Below are positions 52,455-61,006 of a stretch of 64,000 nucleotides of DNA, piece by piece. This stretch comes from Bacteroidales bacterium (lineage in GTDB: Bacteria; Bacteroidota; Bacteroidia; Bacteroidales; UBA12077), in the NCBI GenBank assembly GCA_003446015.1, contig DMBU01000092.1, forward strand, positions 1-64,000. Direction: 5' to 3'. A program made the translations under genes and the position numbers. How positions within the stretch are numbered: position 1 is the first letter of the stretch; every line of letters begins with the position of its first letter. A model generated the notes under the pieces. It searched no databases, had not been told where the DNA came from, and saw only the letters and a program-made list of their open reading frames with translations.

Positions 52455-54831
52455 ACTTTTATTTTTTCTTTTTATCTCCATAAATTCATTCTCGCAAGAT
52501 TATAATTTAAAAGGAATTGTCATGGATTCTAAAACCAAAGAGAAATTGGGGGGTGTTCATATTCAATTCCTTTCTACCGATCAAAATATTAGTTATAGCT
52601 CAATTTCTAATGCAAACGGAGATTTTTCAATTAAAGAATTTAAAAAAGGAGAATATAAAATTCAGACCTCATATATAGCTTACAAAAATTATGATACTAC
52701 TCAACTAATTGATTCAGAAGTTAATTTGGAGATTCTTATAGAACAACAAATCATAAATATTGGAGAAGTTATTGTTTCCAGTTTAAGAACTAATCAAAAG
52801 ATAAGAGAAGTTTCTCTGCCTCTTGAACTGGTCGATGAGCGCCAAATAGAATTGGCATCGTCATTCACAGCATCTGATGTTTTGCAGCAAGAGCCGGGAG
52901 TGGCTATGGCGCGCGATGGAGTTTGGGCAACCGGGATAAATATTCGAGGATTAAATCAGCAACGCATTGTAATGCTGGTTGATGGAAACAGAATTGAAAC
53001 AGCTACCGATTTAATGGCTTCCATGTCGTTTTTTGATGTGGATGATATTGAACGAATTGAAGTGATAAAAGGTGCTTCTTCGTCATTGTATGGTACAGGA
53101 GCAATGGGAGGAATAGTAAACGTAATTACAAAAGATGCCTATTTTAATTCATCCAGCTATTTTAATGGTAGTTTCAATACCGGATATAATTCTGTTAACG
53201 AAATGTTTACTCGGAAACTAACTTTTAAATCGGGATCAAAAAGGTGGTATGCAAGCATTAGTGGTTCAATGCGCGATGCAGAAAATGTAAATACACCGGA
53301 AGGAATTATTCCGAATAGTCAGTTTGAAGATCAAAGCATATCTGCAAGTTTTGGATTAAAAGTAAAAAAGAATCATACGTTTAAATTAAAATATCAATAT
53401 TTTGATGCCGATAATGTTGGGATTCCTGGTGGAGCTGCATTACCCGGTCCATCAACAGCATCCTATAAAGATGCTAAGCGCCAAATGGTTTATGCAAATT
53501 ACGAAATTAAAGATATTTCGGAATCGTTTAAACGGTTAAATTTTAGATATTTTCATCAATACATAGTTCGTGATGTTGATTTAATTCCTAATATATCAAC
53601 TCCTACAGCGACATCAATAACAACTCCTCTAAGGTTTACCCCAAGTGGAGATCATACAACCGATGGAGCTCAAATACAATCCGATTGGAGCTTTAGCGAG
53701 AATAATAATTTTATTGTAGGAATAGATGTTTGGAGAAGAAAACTGGAAACCAGTCGCGAAAAGTTTATTCGTGTTGATATGATTGATTCTCTTGGAAATG
53801 TTACTGCAACAAATAATATAGTTCGTGGTGAAACTCCAATCCCAAAGTCATGTTTTGGAAGTGCTGGTTTGTATTTACAAAACGAACAGAAGTTTTTAAA
53901 TGATGATTTAAAACTAATAATTGGTGGACGTTTAGATGGAATTCGAATTGCCAACGAACAAGCTTTTGATTACGACTACTTAATTGTGAATGGTACAAGA
54001 AATGATTCGCCTCCTAATCAGCGAATTACTTTTGAAGAGAACGAAGAATATAAATTATCGTGGAGTGCAAATTTAGGCATTTTGTATGCACTTACCGACG
54101 AATTAGATTTAAGTTTAAATGCAGGGCGATCATTTCGTGCACCATCTTTGGAGGAAAGTTTTAAATATATTGATTTAGGTAGTAAAGTTAGTTTGGGCGA
54201 TCCAAATCTTGATCCTGAAAAGGGATATTCTTTAGATATTGGAATGCGCATCTGGAAACCAAAGTTTCAGTTCAAAGTGAATGGTTTTGTAAACTGGCTT
54301 TCTGATATGATTGTAGAAGAATCGGGGAAATTTATTTACTCATATACTACAGGTGTTGTTGACACAATTCCTGCATTAATAAATGCAAATGTTGATGAAG
54401 CAAGATTGTACGGAGTTGATCTCAGTTTTCAATATAATATCTACAAAAACTTTGTTTTGCATGGTGCAGGATCGTATGTAAGAGGCGAAAATCTTAAGAA
54501 TGATACCAATTTACCACTTATTACTCCGGCAAATGGGCGAATAGGAATAAGATATCATTTACCAAAATATTTTGGAATTGACTTTATTGCTATTGGCTTT
54601 GCCGATCAAGATAAAATAGCTGTTGGAGAATCGGAAACAAAAGGTTTTGCACGTTTTGATTTCAGAGTAAATTCATCGGTAATTAAAATTGATTTTGCAA
54701 AGGTTCAGTTTTTTGGAGGAATAGAAAATATTGGAGATCGTGCTTATACAAATCATTTGGCAACAAATAGGGGAGAAATAAGCATCGAGCCCGGAAGAAA
54801 TTTTTACATTAAACTGAAAGTTTTGTTTTAA
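52438..54831 (+). CDS. TonB-dependent outer-membrane receptor
   Basis: The 797-residue receptor has a signal peptide, a carboxypeptidase-like regulatory domain (residues about 22-100), a plug domain (about 115-235: DVLQQEPGVAM, INIRGLNQQRIVMLVDG, IERIEVIKGASSSLYG, GGIVNVITK) and a 22-strand-type barrel ending in GRNFYIKLKVLF. It imports a scarce nutrient across the outer membrane using TonB energy; metal chelates and vitamins are typical. The start overlaps the TM1266 gene, so it is translationally coupled to the hydrogenase maturation unit. I infer supply of something needed for hydrogenase assembly, perhaps iron, but no ligand signature is visible. Confidence 0.9.
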   Translation: MMRTIKLLFFLFISINSFSQDYNLKGIVMDSKTKEKLGGVHIQFLSTDQNISYSSISNANGDFSIKEFKKGEYKIQTSYIAYKNYDTTQLIDSEVNLEILIEQQIINIGEVIVSSLRTNQKIREVSLPLELVDERQIELASSFTASDVLQQEPGVAMARDGVWATGINIRGLNQQRIVMLVDGNRIETATDLMASMSFFDVDDIERIEVIKGASSSLYGTGAMGGIVNVITKDAYFNSSSYFNGSFNTGYNSVNEMFTRKLTFKSGSKRWYASISGSMRDAENVNTPEGIIPNSQFEDQSISASFGLKVKKNHTFKLKYQYFDADNVGIPGGAALPGPSTASYKDAKRQMVYANYEIKDISESFKRLNFRYFHQYIVRDVDLIPNISTPTATSITTPLRFTPSGDHTTDGAQIQSDWSFSENNNFIVGIDVWRRKLETSREKFIRVDMIDSLGNVTATNNIVRGETPIPKSCFGSAGLYLQNEQKFLNDDLKLIIGGRLDGIRIANEQAFDYDYLIVNGTRNDSPPNQRITFEENEEYKLSWSANLGILYALTDELDLSLNAGRSFRAPSLEESFKYIDLGSKVSLGDPNLDPEKGYSLDIGMRIWKPKFQFKVNGFVNWLSDMIVEESGKFIYSYTTGVVDTIPALINANVDEARLYGVDLSFQYNIYKNFVLHGAGSYVRGENLKNDTNLPLITPANGRIGIRYHLPKYFGIDFIAIGFADQDKIAVGESETKGFARFDFRVNSSVIKIDFAKVQFFGGIENIGDRAYTNHLATNRGEISIEPGRNFYIKLKVLF

Positions 54832-54893
54832 TAAACTAAAATTTGAAACTGAAACAAATAATGAAAATTTGAAATTTACATATATTAAGTTAT

Positions 54894-54938
54894 AAAAAAA
54901 CTTCGCGTCTTAGCGGCTTTGCGAGAGTTTTTAATTAA
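54894..54938 (+). terminator. Weak hairpin with periodic CGCAAAG-like sequence
   Basis: An A run, then CTTCGC...GCGAGAG with one bulge, then a T run can form a weak terminator after the TonB receptor gene. On the minus strand the interior reads as three 8-base near-repeats (GCAAAGCC, GCTAAGAC, GCGAAG), resembling dispersed GCAAAGAC-type periodic elements. Confidence 0.4.
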
Positions 54939-54959
54939 AATGATTAATAAAAAAGCAAT

Positions 54960-56387
54960 ATGAAATTTTATCCTGAGCAATACAAAATTAAGGATCAGCG
55001 TATGAAACCATTTATTGATCCTGAAGAAATTTGGGAATATATCAATAATACAAAATCCACAAAAGAAAGAGTTCGTGAGGTTATTGCAAAATCTCTAAAT
55101 AAAGAAAGGTTAAATCTGGAAGAAACAGCTGTTTTAATTAATGCTACAGATCCTGAGTTAATTGAAGAAATAAAACAAGGAGCGAAAACATTAAAAGAAA
55201 AGGTTTACGGAAATAGAATTGTTCTTTTTGCACCATTGTACGTTGGAAATAAATGTACAAATAATTGCAAATACTGTGGTTTCAGAGCAACGAATAAAGA
55301 TGCCGTTCGCCAGACACTTTCTAACGACGATTTAATTAAAGAAGTTGAGGCTCTTGAAGATAATGGACAAAAACGATTAATCCTTGTGTATGGTGAACAT
55401 AAGCACTACTCCCCGGAATTTATCGCAGAAAATGTAAAAACTGTTTATGGGGTAAAAAAAGGAAACGGAGAAATTCGTCGTGTAAATATAAACGCAGCTC
55501 CTTTGGATATTGATGGTTTTAGAATTGTAAAAGAAGCAGGGATTGGAACGTATCAGGTCTTTCAGGAAACGTATCATCCCGAAGAATATAAGAAATATCA
55601 CTTAGGGGGTAAAAAAATGGATTTCGACTGGAGATTAACCTCACTGGATCGGGCTCAGGAAGCAGGTTTAGATGATGTGGGAATTGGTGCTTTATTCGGA
55701 TTATACGATTGGAGATATGAAGTATTGGCTATGGTTCGACATACGAATCACTTTGAAGCATGTTACAATGTTGGTCCGCATACCCTGTCATTCCCAAGAA
55801 TTCAGGATGCATCAACTATTGATGTAGATCCAAAATATATGGTTAACGACGAAGAGTTTGTTCGACTAATTGCTATTTTAAGATTAGCAGTACCCTATAC
55901 CGGAATGATTTTAACTGCGCGCGAATCGGAACAAGTACGTCGTGAAGTGATGGCTTTTGGAGTTTCTCAGATTGATGGAGGAACAAAGTTAGAGCTGGGA
56001 TCATATCACGAAAGTCAAAATGAAGAACAAAATTTAAATCGTGAACAATTTGCCATTAATGATAACCGATCTTTAGCAGAAATTATTGACGAATTGATTG
56101 AAAATGAATATTTACCATCGTTCTGTACTGCATGTTACAGATTAGGTAGAACCGGTGAGCATTTCATGGAATTTTCGGTTCCCGGATTTATTAAACGTTT
56201 TTGCACACCAAATGCAATTCTAACCTTAGCAGAGTATATTGAAGATTATGCAACTCCGGAAACTGCAGAAAAAGCCTGGAAAATTATTGATAAAGAAATT
56301 AAAGGATTAGATAATGATAAAGTAGTTGGCCAGCTTAAAGAAAGAATTGAGAAAATCAAAAATGGTGAAAGAGATATGTATTTTTAA
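54960..56387 (+). CDS. hydG: [FeFe] hydrogenase H-cluster radical SAM maturase HydG
   Basis: HydG cleaves tyrosine by radical chemistry to give CO and cyanide ligands for the H-cluster, releasing p-cresol. The 475-residue sequence has the radical SAM motif CTNNCKYC (about residues 98-105), the TIM-barrel body of the ThiH/HydG family and the C-terminal auxiliary cluster ligands FCTACYRLGRTGEHFME...RFC (about 391-420) that distinguish HydG from ThiH. HydE and HydF are not in the window and must be encoded elsewhere. It serves the two HydA and, presumably, the two sensory hydrogenases. Confidence 0.96.
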   Translation: MKFYPEQYKIKDQRMKPFIDPEEIWEYINNTKSTKERVREVIAKSLNKERLNLEETAVLINATDPELIEEIKQGAKTLKEKVYGNRIVLFAPLYVGNKCTNNCKYCGFRATNKDAVRQTLSNDDLIKEVEALEDNGQKRLILVYGEHKHYSPEFIAENVKTVYGVKKGNGEIRRVNINAAPLDIDGFRIVKEAGIGTYQVFQETYHPEEYKKYHLGGKKMDFDWRLTSLDRAQEAGLDDVGIGALFGLYDWRYEVLAMVRHTNHFEACYNVGPHTLSFPRIQDASTIDVDPKYMVNDEEFVRLIAILRLAVPYTGMILTARESEQVRREVMAFGVSQIDGGTKLELGSYHESQNEEQNLNREQFAINDNRSLAEIIDELIENEYLPSFCTACYRLGRTGEHFMEFSVPGFIKRFCTPNAILTLAEYIEDYATPETAEKAWKIIDKEIKGLDNDKVVGQLKERIEKIKNGERDMYF

Positions 56388-56465
56388 ATAGTTTTTAGCT
56401 TTTTGCCATTTGCTGTTAGATTTTTTTATCTTTAAAAATAGAATGGAAATTTAGAATTTAAATTC

Positions 56466-56729
56466 ATGAAAGAAAAACGAATAATAGGTATAAATGTTCT
56501 CGATCGAATAAAAGAAGCAGGAAGAACACAAAAAATATTAAGCAAATACGCTACTTCTATAAAAACGCGTTTGGGTTTTCACGAATTATCCGAAGATGTT
56601 TGTAGCAGAAATGGATTTATAATTTTGGAATTAACAGGAAAAAATTCTGATTGGGATAGTCTTGAAAATGAACTGAATGAGATAGGAGGAATCAATGTTC
56701 AGAAAATGTCTTTTGACTTGCACAAATAA
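56466..56729 (+). CDS. Small ACT-like protein, paralogue 1, hydrogenase-linked
   Basis: This 87-residue cytoplasmic protein has an alternating beta-alpha pattern (RIIGINVLDRIKEAGRTQKI, SIKTRLGFHELSEDVCS, GFIILELTG, INVQKMSF) of the same size and layout as the TM1266 family. It is clearly paralogous to the next gene (shared R-I-x-G-I, D-R-x-K-E-A-G, SIKTRLG-H-E, S-x-DVCS, LELTG). The conserved Cys in DVCS could bind a metal. It sits 78 bp after hydG. The function is unknown. Confidence 0.75.
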   Translation: MKEKRIIGINVLDRIKEAGRTQKILSKYATSIKTRLGFHELSEDVCSRNGFIILELTGKNSDWDSLENELNEIGGINVQKMSFDLHK

Positions 56730-56760
56730 TTTTTGTAACTTGATAAACTGAAATTTAATA

Positions 56761-57021
56761 ATGTCGAAAGAAACCAGAATATTAGGTATATTAATTACCG
56801 ATAGACAAAAGGAAGCAGGCAAAGTACAAAATGTACTTACTAAATATGGTTGCTCAATTAAAACCCGTTTGGGTTTGCATGAAGTATCAGATGATGTTTG
56901 CAGTGCAAGCGGTCTTCTTTTACTTGAACTAACCGGGAGCATATCCGAAATGGATAAACTCGAGAAAGAATTGGTTGCCATCGAAGGCACCCAAACACAA
57001 AAGATGATTTTTGTGGATTAA
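56761..57021 (+). CDS. Small ACT-like protein, paralogue 2, hydrogenase-linked
   Basis: This 86-residue paralogue of the preceding gene shares RILGILITDRQKEAG, CSIKTRLGLHEVSDDVCS and LLLLELTG. It has an extra Cys before SIKTR. The tandem copies probably form a heteromer or serve alternative partners. It is the last gene before a strong terminator, so the hydG unit ends here. The function is unknown; I infer a link to hydrogenase maturation from location only. Confidence 0.75.
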   Translation: MSKETRILGILITDRQKEAGKVQNVLTKYGCSIKTRLGLHEVSDDVCSASGLLLLELTGSISEMDKLEKELVAIEGTQTQKMIFVD

Positions 57022-57041
57022 ATTTTAGGGTATTGAATGGG

Positions 57042-57077
57042 AAAAGCGCGGATAAATTTTATTCGCGCTTTTTTTTT
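57042..57077 (+). terminator. Terminator of the hydG unit
   Basis: AAAGCGCGGATAAA and TTTATTCGCGCTTT pair with one G-T wobble and are followed by a run of nine or more T. Confidence 0.92.
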
Positions 57078-57158
57078 CTTTAATTTAACATATAAATTTA
57101 ACACAGCGCATCAATATAACTTTTGGATCGTCTGTTTAATGTCAATAAAAATATAATT

Positions 57159-59564
57159 ATGTTTAAAAATTATATCATTCTAACTTTTCGAAACATTTTC
57201 CGGCAAAAGGCATATTCATTCATCAACATCTTTGGTCTTGCAGTTGGAATAACAAGTTTTATTCTTATTCTGTTATATGTTCAAAACGAACTGAGTTATA
57301 ATCGCCACATCGAGAATGCCACAAATAAATATCGAATGGTTGAAATTCAGTATCCCCCGGGAGTAGGAGAACAGCATGTGGCAGTAACCATGGGACCTCT
57401 CGCTGCAGCACTTAAAAGTGATTTTCCTGAGGTCCTTCAAAGCATGAGGATAACCGGAGGCGGAACCTTATTTGTTAGCTATCAGGATAAAAATTTTAAC
57501 GAGGAAAATACCGCTTTTGCCGATACCAATGTATTTAACATGCTTAGTATAGACTTACTAAGGGGAAACTCCAATGACGCATTACAAGAAGTAAATTCTG
57601 TTGTTATTTCGGGAAAAGTGGCTCAAAAATATTTTGGTAGTATTGATGATGCTATCGGGAAAGCGATTGATATTGCTAATGAGCCTTTTATTGTAAAAGG
57701 AGTTATGGGAAATATGACTCACAATTCACATATTTATTTTGATTTGGTAATGCCATTTGCTATTATGGAATCCAGGTATGAATGGATGAGGAGCTGGGGA
57801 AGTAATTCGTTGGATACTTACATTGAGCTTATTGAAGGAACCGATCAAAAGGTTTTTGAGAGCAAACTCCCGGAATTTATAGGAAAATATACAAAGGACG
57901 ATTGGCAATCTGGTTTGGAAATGTACATTCAACCCATATTAGATATTCATTTAAAGTCGAAACATATCAAATTTCAAACCTATAATTATAAGCAAGGTGA
58001 TATTAGCCAGGTTTATATTTTTTCTGCCATAGCCTTGTTAATTTTAATTGTTGCTTGTATAAATTATATTAATCTGTCAACGGCAAGGGCTGTAAAAAGA
58101 TCACGTGAAGTAGGGATAAGAAAAACAGCTGGAGCACAGCGCGAAAAATTGATTTTTCAGTTTTTGGGAGAATCAATTATATTGGTTCTTTTAGCAACGA
58201 TAGTTGCAATTATACTTGTCGAATTATTTTTACCTTATATAAATCAACTTCTTGATATTCGTTTAAAGATTAGTATTTCGAATTGGATCTTTAGTTTCGG
58301 ATTAGTTGGACTCATTTTTATTTTGGGATTAGTTTCAGGGAGTTATCCGGCATTTTATCTCTCAGGTTTTAATCCTGTTAAAGTTCTGAAAGGAAGCCCC
58401 ACGAATACAAATAAAGGAGGTTCTGGCAACTTAAGAAAAGTATTGGTTGTTGTACAGTTCGCTATTTCTATTATCATAATTGTTTCGACGCTGGTTTCTA
58501 TTGCACAGGTAAATTATTTCCATAAAAAAGATAAAGGTTATAATGATGAAGCTGTATATTCCATTTCGTTTCATGTTAACAACGACGAACAACGTATCCG
58601 GGATATGGAATTATTTAAAAGTGAACTCCAGGATAACCCTAATATTTTAGGTTTATCGCTGGCATCTGGCGCAACTGGTGTTGCAGGTTCGCAAAGTCAA
58701 ATTCATGTAGCGGATTCATCAGAAACAGCTCTAATGGTTCGTTTTGGTTTCGTTGATGATAACTATTTTGAGATGATGGAAATTCCTTTAGCAAAAGGCC
58801 GATATTTTAGCAATGAATATTCCACCGATAAACTTCATACGGTTATTTTGAATGAGATTGCTGTTAAAAAGCTTGGCTGGGATGATCCAATTGGTAAAGA
58901 ATTTAAGCCTATGTATGGAGACAGTGCAGATATCAATGTAAAAGTGGTAGGTGTAATTAAAGATTATAATTACTATTCTTTATTAAACCCAATAGAGCCT
59001 GCAGCTTATTTTTATGTTCCTGATCGTTTCTATTTATTAATGATAAAAATAAACCCAAATGAGTTAGAATCAACCATACTAACACTTGAAAATAAATGGA
59101 ATGAATTATTCCCAAAATCTCCATTTGATGGATATTTTATGGATGACCTTTTTCAGTATCGATATAAGAATCAAATTAATTCGATGAAAGTGTTTAGTAT
59201 TTTTGCAGTAATTTGTATTTTAATTTCTTGCCTCGGTTTGTATGGTCTGGTTGCTTTTATTGTAACCCAAAGAACCAAAGAGGTAGCCATTCGTAAAGCA
59301 ATTGGCAGCTCTTCATTGGGCATCGTAAAACTCATCAATAAAGATTTTATTAAATTAATTTTAATATCCAGTGTAATTGCTTTACCGATATCTTATTATT
59401 ACATGAGAACCTGGTTAAGTAATTTTGTGTATCGGATTGATTTAAGCTGGTATTATTTTGCAATTGCAATTGCCGGAGCATTATTCATTGCAATAATTAC
59501 GAATATTTTTCATACAATGAGAGCTGCTTTGAAAAATCCTGCAGATTCATTACGATATGAATAA
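57159..59564 (+). CDS. FtsX/MacB-type ABC transporter permease
   Basis: The 801-residue membrane protein has an N-terminal helix (about 20-40: YSFINIFGLAVGITSFILI), a MacB-like periplasmic domain, an FtsX permease domain with three helices (about 280-420), another helix (about 430-455), a second periplasmic domain and a second FtsX domain (about 675-790: KEVAIRKAIGSSSLGI). This is the common Bacteroidota form that pairs with a separate ATPase to move lipids, lipoproteins or antimicrobials. No ATPase gene is adjacent. The ATG at 57159 is preferred to a TTG twelve codons upstream. Confidence 0.9.
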   Translation: MFKNYIILTFRNIFRQKAYSFINIFGLAVGITSFILILLYVQNELSYNRHIENATNKYRMVEIQYPPGVGEQHVAVTMGPLAAALKSDFPEVLQSMRITGGGTLFVSYQDKNFNEENTAFADTNVFNMLSIDLLRGNSNDALQEVNSVVISGKVAQKYFGSIDDAIGKAIDIANEPFIVKGVMGNMTHNSHIYFDLVMPFAIMESRYEWMRSWGSNSLDTYIELIEGTDQKVFESKLPEFIGKYTKDDWQSGLEMYIQPILDIHLKSKHIKFQTYNYKQGDISQVYIFSAIALLILIVACINYINLSTARAVKRSREVGIRKTAGAQREKLIFQFLGESIILVLLATIVAIILVELFLPYINQLLDIRLKISISNWIFSFGLVGLIFILGLVSGSYPAFYLSGFNPVKVLKGSPTNTNKGGSGNLRKVLVVVQFAISIIIIVSTLVSIAQVNYFHKKDKGYNDEAVYSISFHVNNDEQRIRDMELFKSELQDNPNILGLSLASGATGVAGSQSQIHVADSSETALMVRFGFVDDNYFEMMEIPLAKGRYFSNEYSTDKLHTVILNEIAVKKLGWDDPIGKEFKPMYGDSADINVKVVGVIKDYNYYSLLNPIEPAAYFYVPDRFYLLMIKINPNELESTILTLENKWNELFPKSPFDGYFMDDLFQYRYKNQINSMKVFSIFAVICILISCLGLYGLVAFIVTQRTKEVAIRKAIGSSSLGIVKLINKDFIKLILISSVIALPISYYYMRTWLSNFVYRIDLSWYYFAIAIAGALFIAIITNIFHTMRAALKNPADSLRYE

Positions 59565-59566
59565 TA

Positions 59567-59603
59567 TAAAAAAAGGGTCATGTTTAAGCTTGACCCTTTT
59601 TTG
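59567..59603. terminator. Bidirectional terminator between convergent genes
   Basis: AAAAAAGGGTCA and TGACCCTTTTTT form a perfect 12-bp stem with a 10-base loop, between the convergent stops at 59564 and 59621. Confidence 0.93.
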
Positions 59604-59620
59604 TTATCTATTTCAAATAC

Positions 59621-60931
59621 TTAATTTGTATTAAAATCATCAATAACACCCCCGGTTAATCTTAATAAGGTATGATAACTTTGAATAAGATTATACATGG
59701 CACTTTGATAATTTATTGAAATATTCGAATACATTTGCTGGATATCTCTATAATTAAACGAGTTTATTGATCCTGTTTCAAATTTCTGTTTTGATAGTTC
59801 CAGATTTAATTCAGCTGCTTTTAAATTTTCTTCGGCAAGTACTAACAATTCCTGTCTGACTTTATACAGTTCCAACTCCTGAGCTAATTGATTTTTCAAT
59901 TGTTGCTGCATATCTGTAGTTTCAATTTCCGAAATTTCCTTGTTAATTTTTGCTATTTGTAAAGCTCTTCTTCTTGAACCCCCTTCGTAAATGGAATAGG
60001 AAACACTTAAACTCAAACCAGTATTAAATCCTGATGATGAATTATCCATATTATTTAAAGTCTCGTAATCTGTTTCGCTGTTTGTGTAGCCTCCTGATGC
60101 ACCAGCTGCTATTGTTGGGTAATAAGCACTTTTGGCAGATTTAACATCCAGTTTTGCCATTTCCAGATTGATGTATTGATTTTTTAATGTATTGTTATTT
60201 TCCAGCATTTTTATCTCGAGAACTTTTAATTCAAAATCTTTTGCAGCAACATCAAATGATGAAGTATAATTATATTCAGTTTCTAATGGTTCAGCCATTA
60301 AATTATTCAATTGTCTTTTTGAATTATTATAGGATGATTTTGCTGAGAGATAATTTGATTTATCTTCCAGATATGAATTCTGAGCTTGCAAGAGATCATA
60401 TTTAACTGATGTTCCCAGTTGTTTCCTTTGTTTCTCTTGCTCGTATCTATCTTCGGATAATATCATATTCTTCTCGGTAATTTTCATATTGTTTTCCGAA
60501 AGTAATACGTTATAGTAAGCCAGAATAACATCAACAATGGTATTTTCAACAGTTATTGTAATGTTTCCTTCCGACATTTTTTCAAGTTTTTCAAGGTTTT
60601 GTTTTGTAATTCTTGCCCCAAAACCACGGAATAATACCCAGTTTAAATCAACAGAACCACTTAATGCAGTATTGTTATAATCATCATTTTCATTCATGTT
60701 CCATGATTCACTGCCAATTCCTGTAAAACTTACAGTTGGCAATGCTCCTGTATTGCCCCAGGAGTTATTTAATTCATTTATTTCGTGAGATTTCTTTACG
60801 GTTATAATTCCGTAATTATTTTCTAATGCTTTATTTACTGCATCTTTAATACTTAGCCGATTCAAATTTTGGCTAAATAGAGGGATGCTTGCAATAAAAA
60901 GTACTATACTCATGATTATTTTTGTTTTCAT
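59621..60931 (-). CDS. TolC-family outer-membrane efflux protein
   Basis: The 436-residue protein has a signal peptide (ending near PLFSQ) and two repeated outer-membrane-factor halves. Each is rich in long helices with Ala/Gln/Leu heptads and short beta segments (FTGIGSESWNM, ALSGSVDLNWVLFRGF, LSLSVSYSIYEGGSRR). It forms the outer duct of a tripartite pump and follows the RND gene by 75 bp on the same strand. It is typical of type I secretion/efflux TolC homologues in Bacteroidota. Confidence 0.9.
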   Translation of the reverse strand: MKTKIIMSIVLFIASIPLFSQNLNRLSIKDAVNKALENNYGIITVKKSHEINELNNSWGNTGALPTVSFTGIGSESWNMNENDDYNNTALSGSVDLNWVLFRGFGARITKQNLEKLEKMSEGNITITVENTIVDVILAYYNVLLSENNMKITEKNMILSEDRYEQEKQRKQLGTSVKYDLLQAQNSYLEDKSNYLSAKSSYNNSKRQLNNLMAEPLETEYNYTSSFDVAAKDFELKVLEIKMLENNNTLKNQYINLEMAKLDVKSAKSAYYPTIAAGASGGYTNSETDYETLNNMDNSSSGFNTGLSLSVSYSIYEGGSRRRALQIAKINKEISEIETTDMQQQLKNQLAQELELYKVRQELLVLAEENLKAAELNLELSKQKFETGSINSFNYRDIQQMYSNISINYQSAMYNLIQSYHTLLRLTGGVIDDFNTN

Positions 60932-61006
60932 ATTTCCTAAGCGATTAGCTATTAGCTCATTGCCTTTAGCATTATTTTATTTAACTTTTAACTTTTAACT
61001 TGATAC

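Noticed and set aside
54960..56387. Thiamine biosynthesis ThiH instead of HydG
   Set aside because: The C-terminal auxiliary cluster cysteines (CTAC and a later C) and the TM1266 neighbour indicate HydG; no thi genes nearby.
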